Assembly: GCF_019890675.1 (NCBI RefSeq)
Contig: NZ_JAIOAA010000005.1
Coordinates: forward strand, 310,001-374,000
Direction of reading: 5' to 3'
From: Micromonospora sp. PLK6-60
Lineage (GTDB): Bacteria > Actinomycetota > Actinomycetes > Mycobacteriales > Micromonosporaceae
DNA length: 64,000 nucleotides
Shown: piece after piece, positions 46,995 to 57,589 of the stretch
Layout of the letters: every line of letters starts with the position of its first letter
Position numbering within the stretch: position 1 is the stretch's first letter
Notes under the pieces: model-generated
The model's input: only the letters and a program-made list of their open reading frames with translations
What the model was told of the DNA's origin: nothing
Databases searched by the model: none
Made by a program: the position numbers and the translations under genes

Positions 46995-48508
46995 CAGCGT
47001 CTCCTCTCGCTCGCCGTCCCCGCCCGGCCCGTCCGGGCGCCGCGGGGCGCGGCCTGGTCGTCCTCGCGCCGCGCGCGCGACCGGGGCACGGACCCTCGGG
47101 GAGCCGGCGGCGTCGCCGGTCGGCGGCGCCGGCCGGGAAGCGGCGGCAACGGGGCCCACACTAGTCGGACCCATCGGGCCGGCGGACGGGCATGCAGGGC
47201 TCGGGCCGCGTCGGGTTCCGCGCGGGCGAACGAGGCGAGCATGCCGACCGCCGCCAGGGTCACCACCAGGGCGCTGCCGCCGTCGGAGATGAACGGCAGC
47301 GGCAGGCCGGTGATCGGCAGCAGGCCCACCACGCCACCGATGTTGATCGCGGCCTGGCTGACCAGCCAGGTGGTCACCGCCGCGGCGGCGAGCCGGCGGA
47401 ACGGGTCCTCGACCCGCCGGGCGATACGCAGCCCGCTGTACGCCAGCACCGCGAAGAGCACCAGCACCACGGTGCAGCCGACCACCCCGAGCTCCTCCGC
47501 GATGATCGCGAAGATGAAGTCGTTGTGCGCCTCGGGCAGCCAGGCCCACTTCAGGCTGCTCTTGCCCAGCCCGACGCCGAACCAGCCGCCGTGCTCGATG
47601 GCCAACCGCCCCTGGTAGATCTGCCAGCAGCCGTCGAGCTTGCACTTCTCCGGGTCCTCCAGGAAGGAGGTGAGCCGGGCGAAACGGTAGTTGGTGGCGT
47701 CCCGCTCGCCGGAGCCGGCGCCGAGCGAGGCGGCGGCGATCAGCAACCCGATGCCGGCCAGCCCGACCGCGGAGAGCACGGCGAACACCCGGCCACGCAC
47801 GCCGGCCGCCCAGAGCAGCCCCACCACGATGGCCAGCAGGCAGAGCATGGTGCCCAGGTCGTTGTAGCCGACCAGCACGGCGAGCAGCCCCACCACCGGG
47901 AACAGCGGGGTGGCCAACTCCTTCCACCAGCCCAGCGCGGCGCCCTTGCGGACGATCAACCGGGCGCCCCAGAGCACCAGCGCGAACTTCGCCAGCTCGG
48001 AGGGCTGCAACTGGACGGGGCCGAGGTACAGCCAGTTCAGGTGGGCCTGGAGCGGGCCGAGCGACGGTTCCTGCTGCCCGGTCAGCCGGCCGTACGCGAG
48101 CACCAGGTTGAGCACCAGCAGCAGGCCGATCGCGACGGCCAGCACGGTGCGGCCCACCGAGCGGTAGGTGCTCGCCGGCAGCCGCTGGCAGGCCCAGAAC
48201 GCGACGATGCCGATCACCGCGAAGACCGCCTGCTTGGCCAGCGAGGCCGAGGCGTTGCCGTCCGCCGCGAAGTCCATCACGCTGGTGGCCGAGAAGACCA
48301 TGGTCAGGCCGATCATCAGCAGCAGGCCGGCGCTGGACAGCAGCAGGTAGTACGAGGCGAGCGGCCGGGCCAGCAGGCCGCGCAGCGCGGACAGCCCGGC
48401 CGCGGCGGTCAGCCCCGGCGGCGCGGGCGGGTCGGTGGTACGCCCGGCGCCGGCCGCCCGCCGGGTCGCCGCGTCGGTCGTCGTGCCGGTTCCTCGGTCC
48501 TCCCCCAC
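46994..48508 (-). CDS. ftsW: Lipid II polymerase FtsW (SEDS)
   Basis: A 504-aa SEDS glycosyltransferase of the divisome. Ten membrane helices cover about residues 55-415, with the catalytic-site motif region SSLKWAWLPEAHNDFIFA and the GLPLPFISDGGSAL signature. The N-terminus (about 50 residues) and the C-terminus (after 425) are basic and disordered. The GTG at 48508 has a weak ribosome site; the start could be slightly different. Confidence 0.94.
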   Translation of the reverse strand: MGEDRGTGTTTDAATRRAAGAGRTTDPPAPPGLTAAAGLSALRGLLARPLASYYLLLSSAGLLLMIGLTMVFSATSVMDFAADGNASASLAKQAVFAVIGIVAFWACQRLPASTYRSVGRTVLAVAIGLLLVLNLVLAYGRLTGQQEPSLGPLQAHLNWLYLGPVQLQPSELAKFALVLWGARLIVRKGAALGWWKELATPLFPVVGLLAVLVGYNDLGTMLCLLAIVVGLLWAAGVRGRVFAVLSAVGLAGIGLLIAAASLGAGSGERDATNYRFARLTSFLEDPEKCKLDGCWQIYQGRLAIEHGGWFGVGLGKSSLKWAWLPEAHNDFIFAIIAEELGVVGCTVVLVLFAVLAYSGLRIARRVEDPFRRLAAAAVTTWLVSQAAINIGGVVGLLPITGLPLPFISDGGSALVVTLAAVGMLASFARAEPDAARALHARPPARWVRLVWAPLPPLPGRRRRPATPPAPRGSVPRSRARREDDQAAPRGARTGRAGTASERRR

Positions 48509-48571
48509 CCGTTCATCATTGCGGTTCCCCGCGGGCCGGTGCCGGTGAACGGCCCGCTCGGCGTGTCGCCC

Positions 48572-48633
48572 AGGTGTAAGGAGGGGCCCCTTGTTAACAG
48601 ACGTCTGTTAACAAGGGGCCCCTCCTTACACCT
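48572..48633. repeat. Perfect 62-bp palindrome between mraY and ftsW
   Basis: Two 31-bp arms are exact reverse complements with no loop. Each arm contains AGGGGCCCCT and GTTAACAG, so it also holds smaller palindromes. It begins 5 bp after the mraY stop (48639-48641) on the downstream side and ends 63 bp before the ftsW start. Diverged half-units occur at 22012-22067. It could act as a terminator, a recombination scar or a repeat family member. Confidence 0.9.
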
Positions 48634-48638
48634 CAGGC

Positions 48639-49763
48639 TCAGCTGACGGCGGCCAAGAACTCGCTGTAGAACAGCCCCAGCGCGATGGCCACGCCGATGC
48701 CGGCGATGATCCAGAAGCGGACCACGATGTTGACCTCGCTCCAGCCGGCCAGCTCGAAGTGGTGCTGCAACGGCGACATCCGGAACACCCGTTTGCCGGT
48801 GGTCCGGAAGGAGATGATCTGGATCACCACGGACATCGTGATGATCACGAAGAGGCCGCCCAGGATCAGCAGCAGCAGGATGGTCCGGGTGGACATCGCC
48901 ATGCCGGCGATCAGGCCGCCCAGGCCGAGCGCGCCGGTGTCGCCCATGAAGATCCGCGCCGGTGAGGTGTTCCACCACAGGAAGCCCACGCAGGCCCCGG
49001 CCGCCGCCCCGGCGATCAACGCGATCTCCAGCGGGTCCCGCACGGTGTAGCAGTAGCTCTCGGTGTAGTTCGGGTCGGCACACCAGTGCCGGTACTGCCA
49101 GAACGCGATCAGCGCGTACGCGGCCAGCACCATCACCGAGGCGCCGGTGGCCAGCCCGTCCAGGCCGTCGGTGAGGTTCACCCCGTTGGTCGCCGCCATC
49201 ACCACCATGATGATGACGATCACCGAGCCGATCTTGCCGATCTCCAGCGCCGGGATGTCCCGGATGAAGCTCAGCGTGGTGCTGGCGACGGTCTCGGTGT
49301 TGGTGGCCTTGCCGCTGACGTCGGTCATGGTGCTCGGGAAATAGAGCGCGACGATCCCGAAGACCGCACCGACCAGGATCTGGCCGGCGAGCTTGCCCCG
49401 CTTGTTCAGGCCGCCGCTGTGCCGCTTGCGGACCTTGAGGAAGTCGTCGATGAAGCCGACCGCGCCGGAGAAGACCATCAACCCCAGCAGCACCAGGGCG
49501 GTGATCGTCGGCTCGACCTGGGCGATCTGCTGGTCCGGCAGGGTGGTCAGGGCCAGGTGGCCGGCGACGTACGCGATGACCGTGGCGAGGATGAACACCA
49601 CGCCGCCCATCGTCGGCGTGCCCTTCTTGCCCTGGTGCATGGCCGGGCCCTCGGCCCGGATCGGCTGGCCCGCCTTCAGCCGGGTGAACACCTTGATCGC
49701 GATCGGGGTGCCGAACAGCGAGATGATGAAGGCGACCCCGATGGCGACGATCACCGCCCTCAT
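48639..49763 (-). CDS. mraY: Phospho-N-acetylmuramoyl-pentapeptide transferase
   Basis: A 374-aa membrane enzyme making lipid I from UDP-MurNAc-pentapeptide and undecaprenyl phosphate. About ten helices are seen. The catalytic aspartates are in [11 protein letters not shown] and [10 protein letters not shown], and the C-terminal PLQHHFE motif is present. ATG at 49763 overlaps murF (ATGA). No murD follows it. Confidence 0.96.
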   Translation of the reverse strand: MRAVIVAIGVAFIISLFGTPIAIKVFTRLKAGQPIRAEGPAMHQGKKGTPTMGGVVFILATVIAYVAGHLALTTLPDQQIAQVEPTITALVLLGLMVFSGAVGFIDDFLKVRKRHSGGLNKRGKLAGQILVGAVFGIVALYFPSTMTDVSGKATNTETVASTTLSFIRDIPALEIGKIGSVIVIIMVVMAATNGVNLTDGLDGLATGASVMVLAAYALIAFWQYRHWCADPNYTESYCYTVRDPLEIALIAGAAAGACVGFLWWNTSPARIFMGDTGALGLGGLIAGMAMSTRTILLLLILGGLFVIITMSVVIQIISFRTTGKRVFRMSPLQHHFELAGWSEVNIVVRFWIIAGIGVAIALGLFYSEFLAAVS

Positions 49764-51154
49764 GCGGCACCCTCCCGGGCGTCCGCGCGCAGCGCGTCGG
49801 CCACCTCCCAGGTCCGGTACCGGGAGCCCTTGACCAGGACGACGTCGCCCGGCCGTAGCTCGCCCCGCAGCACCTCGACGGCCGCCGCCTGATCGGTGAG
49901 CAGCACCGACTCTCCTCCCCACTCGCCTACCGCTGTCGCGCCCTCGTGAATCGGCGCAGCCGGCTCGCCCACCACGAGCAGCCGGTCGACCCCCAACTCG
50001 GCCGCGAGGCGGCCCACCTGCCGGTGCCCCTCGCGTTCGAAGTCGCCCAGCTCGGCCATGTAGCCGAGCACCGCGACGGTACGCCCCGTGCCCCGCATGC
50101 TGGCCAGCGCCCGCAGCGCCACGCCGGTCGACGCCGGGTTGGCGTTGTACGAGTCGTCGATCACGGTGACCCCGTCGGGTCGCTCGAACACGTCCATCCG
50201 CCGGGTCGAGACCAGGCCCAGCTCGCCCAGCGCCGCCGCCAGGTCGGCCAGCGGCATGCCCAGCTCGCGGGCGACCGCGGCGGCGGCCAGCGAGTTCCAG
50301 ACCTGGTGCCGGCCGGTCAGCCCGAGCCGTACCGGCGCGCTGCCCTCCGGCGTCACCAGGGTGTACGCCGGGCGTCCGCGCTCGTCGAGCGTCACGTCCA
50401 CGGCGCGTACGTCGGCCCGCTCCGACTCGCCGTAGCGGACCACCCGGGCGGCGGTCCGCGCCGCCATCGCGTCGACCAGCGGGTCGTCGGCGTTGAGCAC
50501 CGCCAGCCCGTCCGCGGGCAGCGCCTCGACCAGCTCGCCCTTGGCCAGGGCGATGGTCTCCACCGAGCCGAACTCGCCGAGGTGCGCCACCCCGACGTTG
50601 AGCACCACCGAGATCCGCGGTGGCACCACCTCGCACAGGTAGCGCACGTGCCCCACCCCGCGGGCGCCCTTCTCCATCACCAGGTAGCGGGTCTCCGGCG
50701 TGGCCTGCAACGCGGTGTACGGGTGGCCCAGCTCGTTGTTGAACGAGCCGGGCGGCGCCACGGTCGGGCCGAGCCGCACGGCGAGCTGGGCGATCAGGTC
50801 CTTGGTGGTGGTCTTGCCGGAGGAGCCGGTCAGCCCGATCACGGTGAGCCCGGGCAGCCGGTCGACCACGGCGCGGGCCAGCCGGCCCATCGCGTCGAGC
50901 GCGTCGGACACCAGCACCATCGGCACCCCGGGCACCTCGCGGGTGCCGAGCACGGCCACCGCGCCGGACTCCACCGCGCCGGCGGCGTAGTCGTGCCCGT
51001 CCACCTGCTCGCCGGGGAAGGCCACGAAGAGCCCGCCCGGGCCGATCTTGCGGGAGTCGAACTCGACGCCACCGGTGACCCGGGCGTCCGGGTCGGCGGC
51101 CACCAGCCGCCCGTCGACGGCCGCGGCGACCTCGGCCAGGGTCAGCGGGATCAT
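49760..51154 (-). CDS. murF: UDP-N-acetylmuramoyl-tripeptide-D-Ala-D-Ala ligase
   Basis: A 464-aa Mur ligase completing the pentapeptide precursor. The N-domain reads [19 protein letters not shown], the P-loop [16 protein letters not shown], and [18 protein letters not shown] is the central motif. ATG at 51154 overlaps the murE stop (ATGA). Confidence 0.96.
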   Translation of the reverse strand: MIPLTLAEVAAAVDGRLVAADPDARVTGGVEFDSRKIGPGGLFVAFPGEQVDGHDYAAGAVESGAVAVLGTREVPGVPMVLVSDALDAMGRLARAVVDRLPGLTVIGLTGSSGKTTTKDLIAQLAVRLGPTVAPPGSFNNELGHPYTALQATPETRYLVMEKGARGVGHVRYLCEVVPPRISVVLNVGVAHLGEFGSVETIALAKGELVEALPADGLAVLNADDPLVDAMAARTAARVVRYGESERADVRAVDVTLDERGRPAYTLVTPEGSAPVRLGLTGRHQVWNSLAAAAVARELGMPLADLAAALGELGLVSTRRMDVFERPDGVTVIDDSYNANPASTGVALRALASMRGTGRTVAVLGYMAELGDFEREGHRQVGRLAAELGVDRLLVVGEPAAPIHEGATAVGEWGGESVLLTDQAAAVEVLRGELRPGDVVLVKGSRYRTWEVADALRADAREGAA

Positions 51155-52728
51155 CGCTGCCCCACCCGGTCGCCGTAGCGGGCGCGCAGCGCCGCCGCCA
51201 ACTCCACCCGGTCGTCGAACGGCAGCACCTCGCCACCCACCTCCTGGCCCCGCTCCTGCCCCTTGCCCAGCAACGCCACCACATCCCCCGGCTCGGCCAA
51301 CCGGACCGCCTCGGCGATCGCCTCCCGCCGGCCGGGCGCCTCGATGATCCGCGCCTCGGTGCCCGCCGCGTACGCCCCGGTCAGCACCTCGGCCCGGATC
51401 GTCGCCGGGTCCTCGGTGCGCGGGTTGTCGTCGGTCACCAGCACCACGTCGGCGCCCTCGGCCGCGGCGGCGCCCATCACCGGCCGCTTGCCCCGGTCCC
51501 GATCGCCGCCAGCCCCCACCACGCAGATCAACCGGCCGGAGGTGAGGTCACGCAGCGCGGCCAGCACCGCCTCGATCGCGTTCGCCTTGTGCGCGTAGTC
51601 GACCACCCCGCGCACCGGCGCGTCGCCGCTGACCAGCTCCAGCCGCCCGGGCACGCCCCCGCAGGCGGCCACCCCGGCGGCGGCGGTGGCCGGATCGACC
51701 CCGACCGCGACCAGCACGGCCACCGCGAGCAGCGCGTTCGCCACGTTGTGCCGGCCCGGCAGGGCCACCCCGGTGGGCAGGGTCACCCCGTCCGGGCCGT
51801 GCACGGTGAACCGCTGCGCGTACCCCTCGCCGCTGACGTCGGTGGCGTACCAGGTGGCGGTCGGGTCGCCGGCCGCCGAGTAGCTGACCGTGGCCGGCTT
51901 GAACAGCAGGCGCAGCGCCGGGTCGTCGTGGTTGAGCACCTCGACCGCGCAGCGCCCGTCGAACAGCCGGGCCTTGGCCGCGAAGTAGTCGTCGACGTCG
52001 GCGTGGAAGTCCAGGTGGTCGGAGCCGAAGTTGGTGTAGCCGCCGACCGCGAACCGGACCCCGCCGACCCGGCCCATCGCCAGCGCGTGGCTGGACACCT
52101 CCATGACCACGGCGGTCACCCCGCGCTCGCGGGCCGCGGCCAGCATCGCGTGCAGGTCGGTCGCCTCCGGCGTGGTGCGGACGCTGTCCACCACCAGGTC
52201 GCCGAGGCGGGTCTCCACGGTGCCGATCAACCCGGTGACGTGGCCGGCCGCGCGCAGCCCCGACTCGATCAGGTAGGCGGTGGAGGTCTTGCCGGCGGTG
52301 CCGGTCACCCCGATCATGGTCAGCCCGGCGCTGGGATCGCCGTAGACGGCGGCGGCGAGGACACCGAGCGCCGCCCGGGGGTCGGGCACGACCAGCGCCG
52401 GCAGGCCGGCCTCGGCCGCCGCCGGGGCGCCGGCCGGGTCGGTGAGCACGGCCACCGCGCCGGCCGCCGCGGCCTGGGCGACGAACTCCGCGCCGTGCCG
52501 GCGGGCGCCGGGCAGCGCGGCGTACAGGTCGCCGGGGCGGACCTCCTGGCTGGCGTGGGTCGCCCCGGTCACCGCCACGTCGGCGGCGTCCGGCGACAGC
52601 GGCGGGGCCTGCTCCGGGCCCGCCGCCGAGGGGCTCGCGGGCTCGCTCGTCGCGCTCGCCCGCAACCGGGCGGCGAGGTCGCCGAGCCGGACGGGATGCA
52701 CGGTCTGGGGACGTGGATTGCCGGGCAC
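51151..52728 (-). CDS. murE: UDP-N-acetylmuramoyl-tripeptide synthetase
   Basis: A 525-aa Mur ligase adding the third residue, meso-diaminopimelate in this group, to the precursor. [14 protein letters not shown] is the P-loop, [13 protein letters not shown] binds the sugar peptide, and [11 protein letters not shown] is the DNPR motif typical of Dap-adding MurE. The GTG at 52728 lies 8 nt after TAGGGT; an alternative GTG 13 codons upstream is in frame. The promoter would let murE-mraY be expressed separately from ftsI. Confidence 0.95.
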   Translation of the reverse strand: MPGNPRPQTVHPVRLGDLAARLRASATSEPASPSAAGPEQAPPLSPDAADVAVTGATHASQEVRPGDLYAALPGARRHGAEFVAQAAAAGAVAVLTDPAGAPAAAEAGLPALVVPDPRAALGVLAAAVYGDPSAGLTMIGVTGTAGKTSTAYLIESGLRAAGHVTGLIGTVETRLGDLVVDSVRTTPEATDLHAMLAAARERGVTAVVMEVSSHALAMGRVGGVRFAVGGYTNFGSDHLDFHADVDDYFAAKARLFDGRCAVEVLNHDDPALRLLFKPATVSYSAAGDPTATWYATDVSGEGYAQRFTVHGPDGVTLPTGVALPGRHNVANALLAVAVLVAVGVDPATAAAGVAACGGVPGRLELVSGDAPVRGVVDYAHKANAIEAVLAALRDLTSGRLICVVGAGGDRDRGKRPVMGAAAAEGADVVLVTDDNPRTEDPATIRAEVLTGAYAAGTEARIIEAPGRREAIAEAVRLAEPGDVVALLGKGQERGQEVGGEVLPFDDRVELAAALRARYGDRVGQR

Positions 52729-52736
52729 GGCGTCAG

Positions 52737-52742
52737 ACCCTA
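52737..52742 (-). promoter_or_regulatory. Putative -10 box of murE
   Basis: The minus strand reads TAGGGT, then 8 nt, then GTG 52728, without a ribosome site. A -35 was not clear. Confidence 0.45.
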
Positions 52743-52819
52743 CCCGGTCTTCCGGTTCCGACCGCACAGCCGCCCCGGTGCTTCGTCCCCACCCACCGAT
52801 GATGTCCCGTTCCGGCCGG

Positions 52820-55060
52820 TCACCGGGGATAGACCACGAACTTCGGGGCCGGCGTGGTGCTCGGCGGCACCCGCTTCTGACGCAGGGTGAAGCCCATGAT
52901 GTCGCGGAAGGCCGGCGCCGCCACGGTGCCGCCCCCGCCGTTGGGGCTCCACACGAAGACCGCCACCACGTACCGCGGGTTCTCCGCCGGGGCCATGCCG
53001 ATGAACGAGCCGACCTCCCCGGGCTGCTTGACCCCGTTCTCGTAGCGCCATCCGGTGCCGGTCTTGCCGGCGACCCGGTAGCCGGGCACGGCGGCGGCCA
53101 GGCCGGTGGCGTTGTCCACGGTCGTGACGGCCTCCAGCATGGTGCGCAGCGCGACGGCGTTGCGCTCGCTGAGCACCGGTCGGGTGACCGGCGGTGGGGC
53201 CGGGGTCCGCTTGCCCTTGGTGATGGTGGCCCGGATCAGGTGCGGCTGCACGTAGGTGCCGTTGTTGGCGATGGCCGCGTACGCGGCGGTCATCTGCAGG
53301 GGCGTGGCGTCCACGCTGTGCCCGATCGGCACCGACCCGTGCGACGAGCCGCTCCACTGGTCGGCGGGGAGCAGCCGGCCGGTCGCCTCACCCGGCATCC
53401 CCTCGCCGGTCGCCCGGCCCAGGCCGAACCGCTTCTGGTAGTCGATCAACCGGTCCGGGCCCAGCATCTCGCCGACGGTGATGGTGCCGACGTTCGACGA
53501 GTACGCCAGCATTCCGGGGATGCTCATCGCCCGGCCGTTGGCCCGGTGGCTGTCCCGGAAGACCTGGTCGCCCTTCTGGATGGTGTTCGCCAGCGGCAGC
53601 GTGGTCTCCGGGGTGATCAACCCCTCCTGCAGCGCCGCGCCGAAGGTGATCGCCTTGTGCACCGACCCGGGGTCCACCACGAAGCTGGTGGCGGCGTCCT
53701 CCCGGTCGGTCGGCCGGCTGCGGGTCGGGTCGGCCGCGTCGTACGTCGGGTGGCTGGCCTGGGCCAGCACCTCGCCGGAGGGCACCTCCATCACCACCGC
53801 GGCGCCGACGCTGCCGCGCACCTTGTCCACCTGCGCCTTGAGCATCCGCTGGGCCTGGTACTGCAGATCCTGTTCGATGGTCAGCTCCAGCGAGCTGCCC
53901 GGCTGGGCCGGGGTGGTCTGGCTGTATCCCCCCGGGATCGGCGCGGCCAGGTTGCCCTGGCCGGCCTCGAAGACCCGCTTGCCGTCGACACCGCGCAGCA
54001 GGTCGTCGTACTTGGCCTCGATGCCCTCCAGGCCGACCATGTCCTGGCCGGTGAAGCCGATCAGGTTGGCCGCGAGATCGCCGCCGGGCACCTCGCGACG
54101 CTCGTCCCGGTGCAGGTAGATGCCCTTCAGCTCCAGGGCGGCGACCTGCTTCGCCTTGTCGATCGGCACGCCGCGGGCCAGGTATTGAAACCGGAGCACC
54201 TTGCCGTTGAGCGTCCGCGGCCGCATCTTCTCGACCAGCTCGGAGACCGGCACGCCGAGCAGCGGGGAGAGCGCCTTCGCGGTGGCGCCGACGTTCTCCA
54301 CCAGGACCGGGTCGGCGGAGACGTACCGGGCCTCGACGCTGTGCGCCAGCAGGGCGCCGGACCGGTCGTAGATCGCGCCGCGCGGGGCGGGCAGCTCCAC
54401 CCGGTTCAGCCGGTCGCTGACCCCGCCGCCGGCGAACGCCGGGGTGTCGGCGGTCTGGAGGAACACCAGCCGGATCCCGATGGTGGCGAACAGCGCCAGG
54501 GTGAGCAGGGTGCCCAGCCGCAGCCGGCGGGTCGGGTCGGCCAGCTTCGGCGGGCGGCGCGGCTTGCGGGACGGCCGCCGGGCGGCGGGGCGCTCCGGCC
54601 GGCGGGGCGCGCGGGGGCCGGGCCGGCGGCGCGGTGCCGGCGGCTCGTCGTCGTCGAAGGGCTCCGCGCCGACCGGCCGGGCCCGCACGGTGCGGACCAC
54701 GCCGGTCCGGCCGGCCGCCGGGGCGTCCCGTCGGCCGGCCCGCGCCTGCCCGGTCCGGCCGCCGTCGAGCACCTGCAACGCCGGCCGGAACGGGTCCGCG
54801 GCCCGGCTGCTGCGCGGCGTACGTCGCTGGCCGCCCCCGCCGGCGACGGACCGGGCGGCCCGCTCCGGCCGGTCGACCGGGTCGCGCTGCTCACTGTTTT
54901 CCCGCACGGTCCGCCCGCGCGGGGTGTACGCCCGCGCACCGGAGATCCCGCCGACGCCCGGCTCACCGGCCCGCGGCTCCGCGCCCCGGCCGGTACGGGC
55001 CGACGAACCGCGCCGGGAGCCTGTGGCGTCCCGGCGCGGGTCCTCCGATCTGGGGGACAC
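52820..55060 (-). CDS. ftsI: Penicillin-binding protein 3 / FtsI transpeptidase
   Basis: A 746-aa septal class B PBP. A basic, proline-rich N-terminus (about 180 residues) leads to one membrane helix (LGTLLTLALFATIGIRLVF), the PBP dimer domain and the transpeptidase domain. Active-site motifs: SVHK (in VDPGSVHKAI, serine nucleophile), SSN (AYSSNVG) and KTG (AGKTGTGW). The N-terminal extension is unusually long. GTG at 55060 lies 4 nt after the ftsL-like gene. Confidence 0.94.
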   Translation of the reverse strand: MSPRSEDPRRDATGSRRGSSARTGRGAEPRAGEPGVGGISGARAYTPRGRTVRENSEQRDPVDRPERAARSVAGGGGQRRTPRSSRAADPFRPALQVLDGGRTGQARAGRRDAPAAGRTGVVRTVRARPVGAEPFDDDEPPAPRRRPGPRAPRRPERPAARRPSRKPRRPPKLADPTRRLRLGTLLTLALFATIGIRLVFLQTADTPAFAGGGVSDRLNRVELPAPRGAIYDRSGALLAHSVEARYVSADPVLVENVGATAKALSPLLGVPVSELVEKMRPRTLNGKVLRFQYLARGVPIDKAKQVAALELKGIYLHRDERREVPGGDLAANLIGFTGQDMVGLEGIEAKYDDLLRGVDGKRVFEAGQGNLAAPIPGGYSQTTPAQPGSSLELTIEQDLQYQAQRMLKAQVDKVRGSVGAAVVMEVPSGEVLAQASHPTYDAADPTRSRPTDREDAATSFVVDPGSVHKAITFGAALQEGLITPETTLPLANTIQKGDQVFRDSHRANGRAMSIPGMLAYSSNVGTITVGEMLGPDRLIDYQKRFGLGRATGEGMPGEATGRLLPADQWSGSSHGSVPIGHSVDATPLQMTAAYAAIANNGTYVQPHLIRATITKGKRTPAPPPVTRPVLSERNAVALRTMLEAVTTVDNATGLAAAVPGYRVAGKTGTGWRYENGVKQPGEVGSFIGMAPAENPRYVVAVFVWSPNGGGGTVAAPAFRDIMGFTLRQKRVPPSTTPAPKFVVYPR

Positions 55061-55064
55061 CTGG

Positions 55065-55652
55065 CTATCCCCCCGTGCCCTGCGCGCTGCTGCCGGCGGC
55101 CGGCTGCGGCACCCCGATCACCCGGCCGTCGGGCAGCCGGATGTACGCGGGCTCGTCCGACTCGACCAGCCCGAGTTTGCGGGCGTTGGCGGCGAGGTTG
55201 CCCGGCGCCTCCGCCTCGGCGATCTGCTTCTCCAGCTGCTGCTGGTCCAGGTCCAGCTTGGCCTGCTGCTCGTGCAGCTTCTCCAGTCGGAAGGCGTTCT
55301 CGTTGATCTTGGTGTTGACCAGCAGGATGCCGAGCACCCCGCCGACCACCAGCGCCACGATCAGGGCGGCGAACGGCGCCCGGGGCACCGAGATCGGCGG
55401 CGGCGGGGCGACCCGCAGCCGCGGCGTGGCCGGCTCGGTCTCCCGCCGGGCCGGCCGCTCGACCGGCCGCAGCGCGGCGCTGCCCTGGGTCGGGAACTCC
55501 CGCGCCCCCCGGGTCTGACCCGGCCGGCCGGTCCGGTCCGGCGTGCTCGCCTCGGCGCGCGTGGCCCGCTGCGCCGCGGTCCGGCCCCCCGACCGCGGTG
55601 CACGCTGCCCGCCGCCGGTCCGGTCCCGGCGGTCGCGCTCGTCTACGTTCAT
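55065..55652 (-). CDS. FtsL-like bitopic division protein
   Basis: A 195-aa protein with a disordered N-terminus (90 residues, Arg/Pro-rich), one membrane helix ([19 protein letters not shown]) and a leucine-zipper coiled coil ([30 protein letters not shown]), then [19 protein letters not shown], a pattern shared by FtsL/DivIC-like proteins in the dcw cluster. It sits between rsmH (ATGA overlap) and ftsI. Confidence 0.85.
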   Translation of the reverse strand: MNVDERDRRDRTGGGQRAPRSGGRTAAQRATRAEASTPDRTGRPGQTRGAREFPTQGSAALRPVERPARRETEPATPRLRVAPPPPISVPRAPFAALIVALVVGGVLGILLVNTKINENAFRLEKLHEQQAKLDLDQQQLEKQIAEAEAPGNLAANARKLGLVESDEPAYIRLPDGRVIGVPQPAAGSSAQGTGG

Positions 55653-56755
55653 GTCCCCTCCCCCTCTTCGTCCGTCCCACTGCCGTCCCCCGGCGGCGCG
55701 GGATCCGCCCCGGATCCCGTCGTCGCCGTCCCCGGTTGGTGCATCGCCTTGACCCGCCGGCGGTACCGTTCGCGGTCGGTACGCCCCTGCTGTGCCGCGT
55801 TCGGGTCGATGCGTTCCGCCGCCCGCAGCCGCACTGAGGCGGCCCGCGGGTTGGCGGCGACCTCCGCCTCCCCGGGGAGTTCGGCGCCCCGGCTGAGCAG
55901 CCGGAACGTCGGACCCGACCCGGGCAGTTCGACCGGGAGGTCGATCGGGCCGGTGCTCCGGACCCGATCGGCGAGCGCGTGCTTGGTGAGCCGGTCCTCC
56001 AGCGAGTGGTAGGACAGGACCACCAGGCGACCGCCCACGGTGAGCTTGTCGAGCGCGGCCGGCAGCGCCGACTCCAGCGCCGCCAGCTCTCTGTTTACCT
56101 CGATCCTTAAAGCCTGAAACGTTCTCTTGGCCGGGTGTCCACCGGTTCGTCGGGCTGGTGCCGGAATGCTCTCCCTGACCAGCTCGGCGAGCCGGGCCGA
56201 CGAGGTGATCCGGGCCCGCTCCCGCTCGCGGATGATCGCCGAGGCGATCCGTCCGGCGAACTTCTCCTCGCCGTACACCCGCAGCACCCGGGCCAGCTCC
56301 GGATGGGAGTAGGTGTTGACCACCTCCTCGGCAGTCACCCCCCGGGTCTGGTCCATCCGCATGTCCAGCGGCGCGTCCTGCGCGTACGCGAACCCCCGGT
56401 CGGCGGCGTCCAGTTGCAGCGAGGACACCCCGAGGTCGAACAGCGCGCCGTCGATTGCCGGGTAGCCCAGGCGGTCGAGCACCTCGGGCAGCTCGTCATA
56501 GACGGCGTGCTCCAGGTGCACACGGTCGGCGAACCGGGCCAGTCGGACCCGCGCGTGGGCGAGGGCCTCGGTGTCCCGGTCCAGGCCGATCAGCACCGTG
56601 TTCGGGTGCGCCTCCAGGACCGCCTCCGCGTGCCCGGCCAACCCCAGCGTCGCGTCGACGTGGACCGTCCGTCCGTTCCGCCCCAGCGCGGGGGCCAGCA
56701 ACTCGAGACACCGCTCGAGCAGCACGGGCACGTGCGTGCCGCGAAGCTCCCCCAT
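55649..56755 (-). CDS. rsmH: 16S rRNA (cytosine1402-N4)-methyltransferase
   Basis: A 368-aa SAM methyltransferase (also MraW). [30 protein letters not shown] (SAM site), [20 protein letters not shown] and [12 protein letters not shown] are the family motifs. The tail after about 345 is acidic and disordered. The ATG at 56755 has GTGGGGG upstream; the frame further upstream extends but lacks support. Confidence 0.96.
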   Translation of the reverse strand: MGELRGTHVPVLLERCLELLAPALGRNGRTVHVDATLGLAGHAEAVLEAHPNTVLIGLDRDTEALAHARVRLARFADRVHLEHAVYDELPEVLDRLGYPAIDGALFDLGVSSLQLDAADRGFAYAQDAPLDMRMDQTRGVTAEEVVNTYSHPELARVLRVYGEEKFAGRIASAIIRERERARITSSARLAELVRESIPAPARRTGGHPAKRTFQALRIEVNRELAALESALPAALDKLTVGGRLVVLSYHSLEDRLTKHALADRVRSTGPIDLPVELPGSGPTFRLLSRGAELPGEAEVAANPRAASVRLRAAERIDPNAAQQGRTDRERYRRRVKAMHQPGTATTGSGADPAPPGDGSGTDEEGEGT

Positions 56756-56959
56756 GTCGACCCCCACTGGTTGAACCGTCCGTTCCTTCCGCGTCCTGCT
56801 CGTCGGGCGACGCCATCCGTCGTACCGCCAGATCCCCATCCGCTCCCGCCCGCCGGAGGCCGCGGCCCTCCTACGGATCGTGCGCCTGGCACCGGGGAAG
56901 GGGCGCCAGGAACTCGAAAGCGGCTGGAGATCTCGCAGTACGTCGGGCGTCGCCACGCC

Positions 56960-57391
56960 CTACAGACCGCCGGGCAGCACCCCCTCCTCGATGTCGGCGA
57001 AGTCGTCTTCGCTGTCGGCGAGGTAGGTCTCCCAGGCCGTCTTGTCCCAGATCTCCACCCGGGTGCTCGCCCCGATGACCACGAGATCGCGGTCGAGCGC
57101 GGCGTATTCCCGGAGGTGGGACGGGATGGTGACCCGGCCCTGCTTGTCGGGGACCTCGTCGTGCGCGCCGGCGAAGAAGACCCGGTTGTAGGCCCGGGCC
57201 GCCTTGCTCGTCATCGGTTGCGCGCGCAACTGCTCCGCGATGCGCTGGAACTCGGGCATCGGGAAGACGTAGAGGCAGCGCTCCTGCCCTTTGGTGATCA
57301 CGACACCCCCCGCCAGCTCATCCCGGAACTTCGCCGGCAGGATCAACCGGCCCTTGTCGTCCAGGCGCGGGGTGTGGGTGCCGAGGAACAT
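56960..57391 (-). CDS. mraZ: MraZ transcriptional regulator
   Basis: A 143-aa SpoVT-AbrB-fold protein with two swapped-hairpin repeats, [16 protein letters not shown] and [16 protein letters not shown]. MraZ binds short direct repeats in its own promoter and controls the dcw operon. The ATG at 57391 was chosen for [15 protein letters not shown], matching other MraZ starts. About 205 bp separate it from rsmH. Confidence 0.95.
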   Translation of the reverse strand: MFLGTHTPRLDDKGRLILPAKFRDELAGGVVITKGQERCLYVFPMPEFQRIAEQLRAQPMTSKAARAYNRVFFAGAHDEVPDKQGRVTIPSHLREYAALDRDLVVIGASTRVEIWDKTAWETYLADSEDDFADIEEGVLPGGL

Positions 57392-57477
57392 CGGCCCAAC
57401 CCCCTCGCCCTTCCAAGCGGCGTTCGCGGCGCCGCTCACCCCCCGGGCCGGTGGGCCCTCCCGGCCTCACCATCGCG

Positions 57478-57509
57478 CCCCACTCTACTCCACTTCCCTC
57501 CACCTGCAA
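57478..57509 (-). promoter_or_regulatory. mraZ promoter with three MraZ boxes
   Basis: On the minus strand GTGGAG (57503), GTGGAG (57493) and GTGGGG (57483) recur at exactly 10-bp spacing, as expected for MraZ binding repeats. They lie inside a promoter TTGCAG (57509-57504), 16-bp spacer, TAGAGT (57487-57482), so bound MraZ would block it. Confidence 0.78.
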
Positions 57510-57565
57510 CCAGAATCGCCCGCGTGGCGCGCCGCGCTCGCCGACAAAACCGCACGTCAAACCCG

Positions 57566-57589
57566 GTGGAGCGGAGTGGAGGGGTGGCG
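57566..57589 (+). promoter_or_regulatory. Second GTGGAG box set, facing murT
   Basis: GTGGAG at 57566 and 57576 are 10 bp apart, and GTGGCG follows at 57584. The unit matches the mraZ boxes but reads toward murT-gatD, about 130 bp upstream of its -10. It may extend MraZ control to lipid II amidation. Confidence 0.5.
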
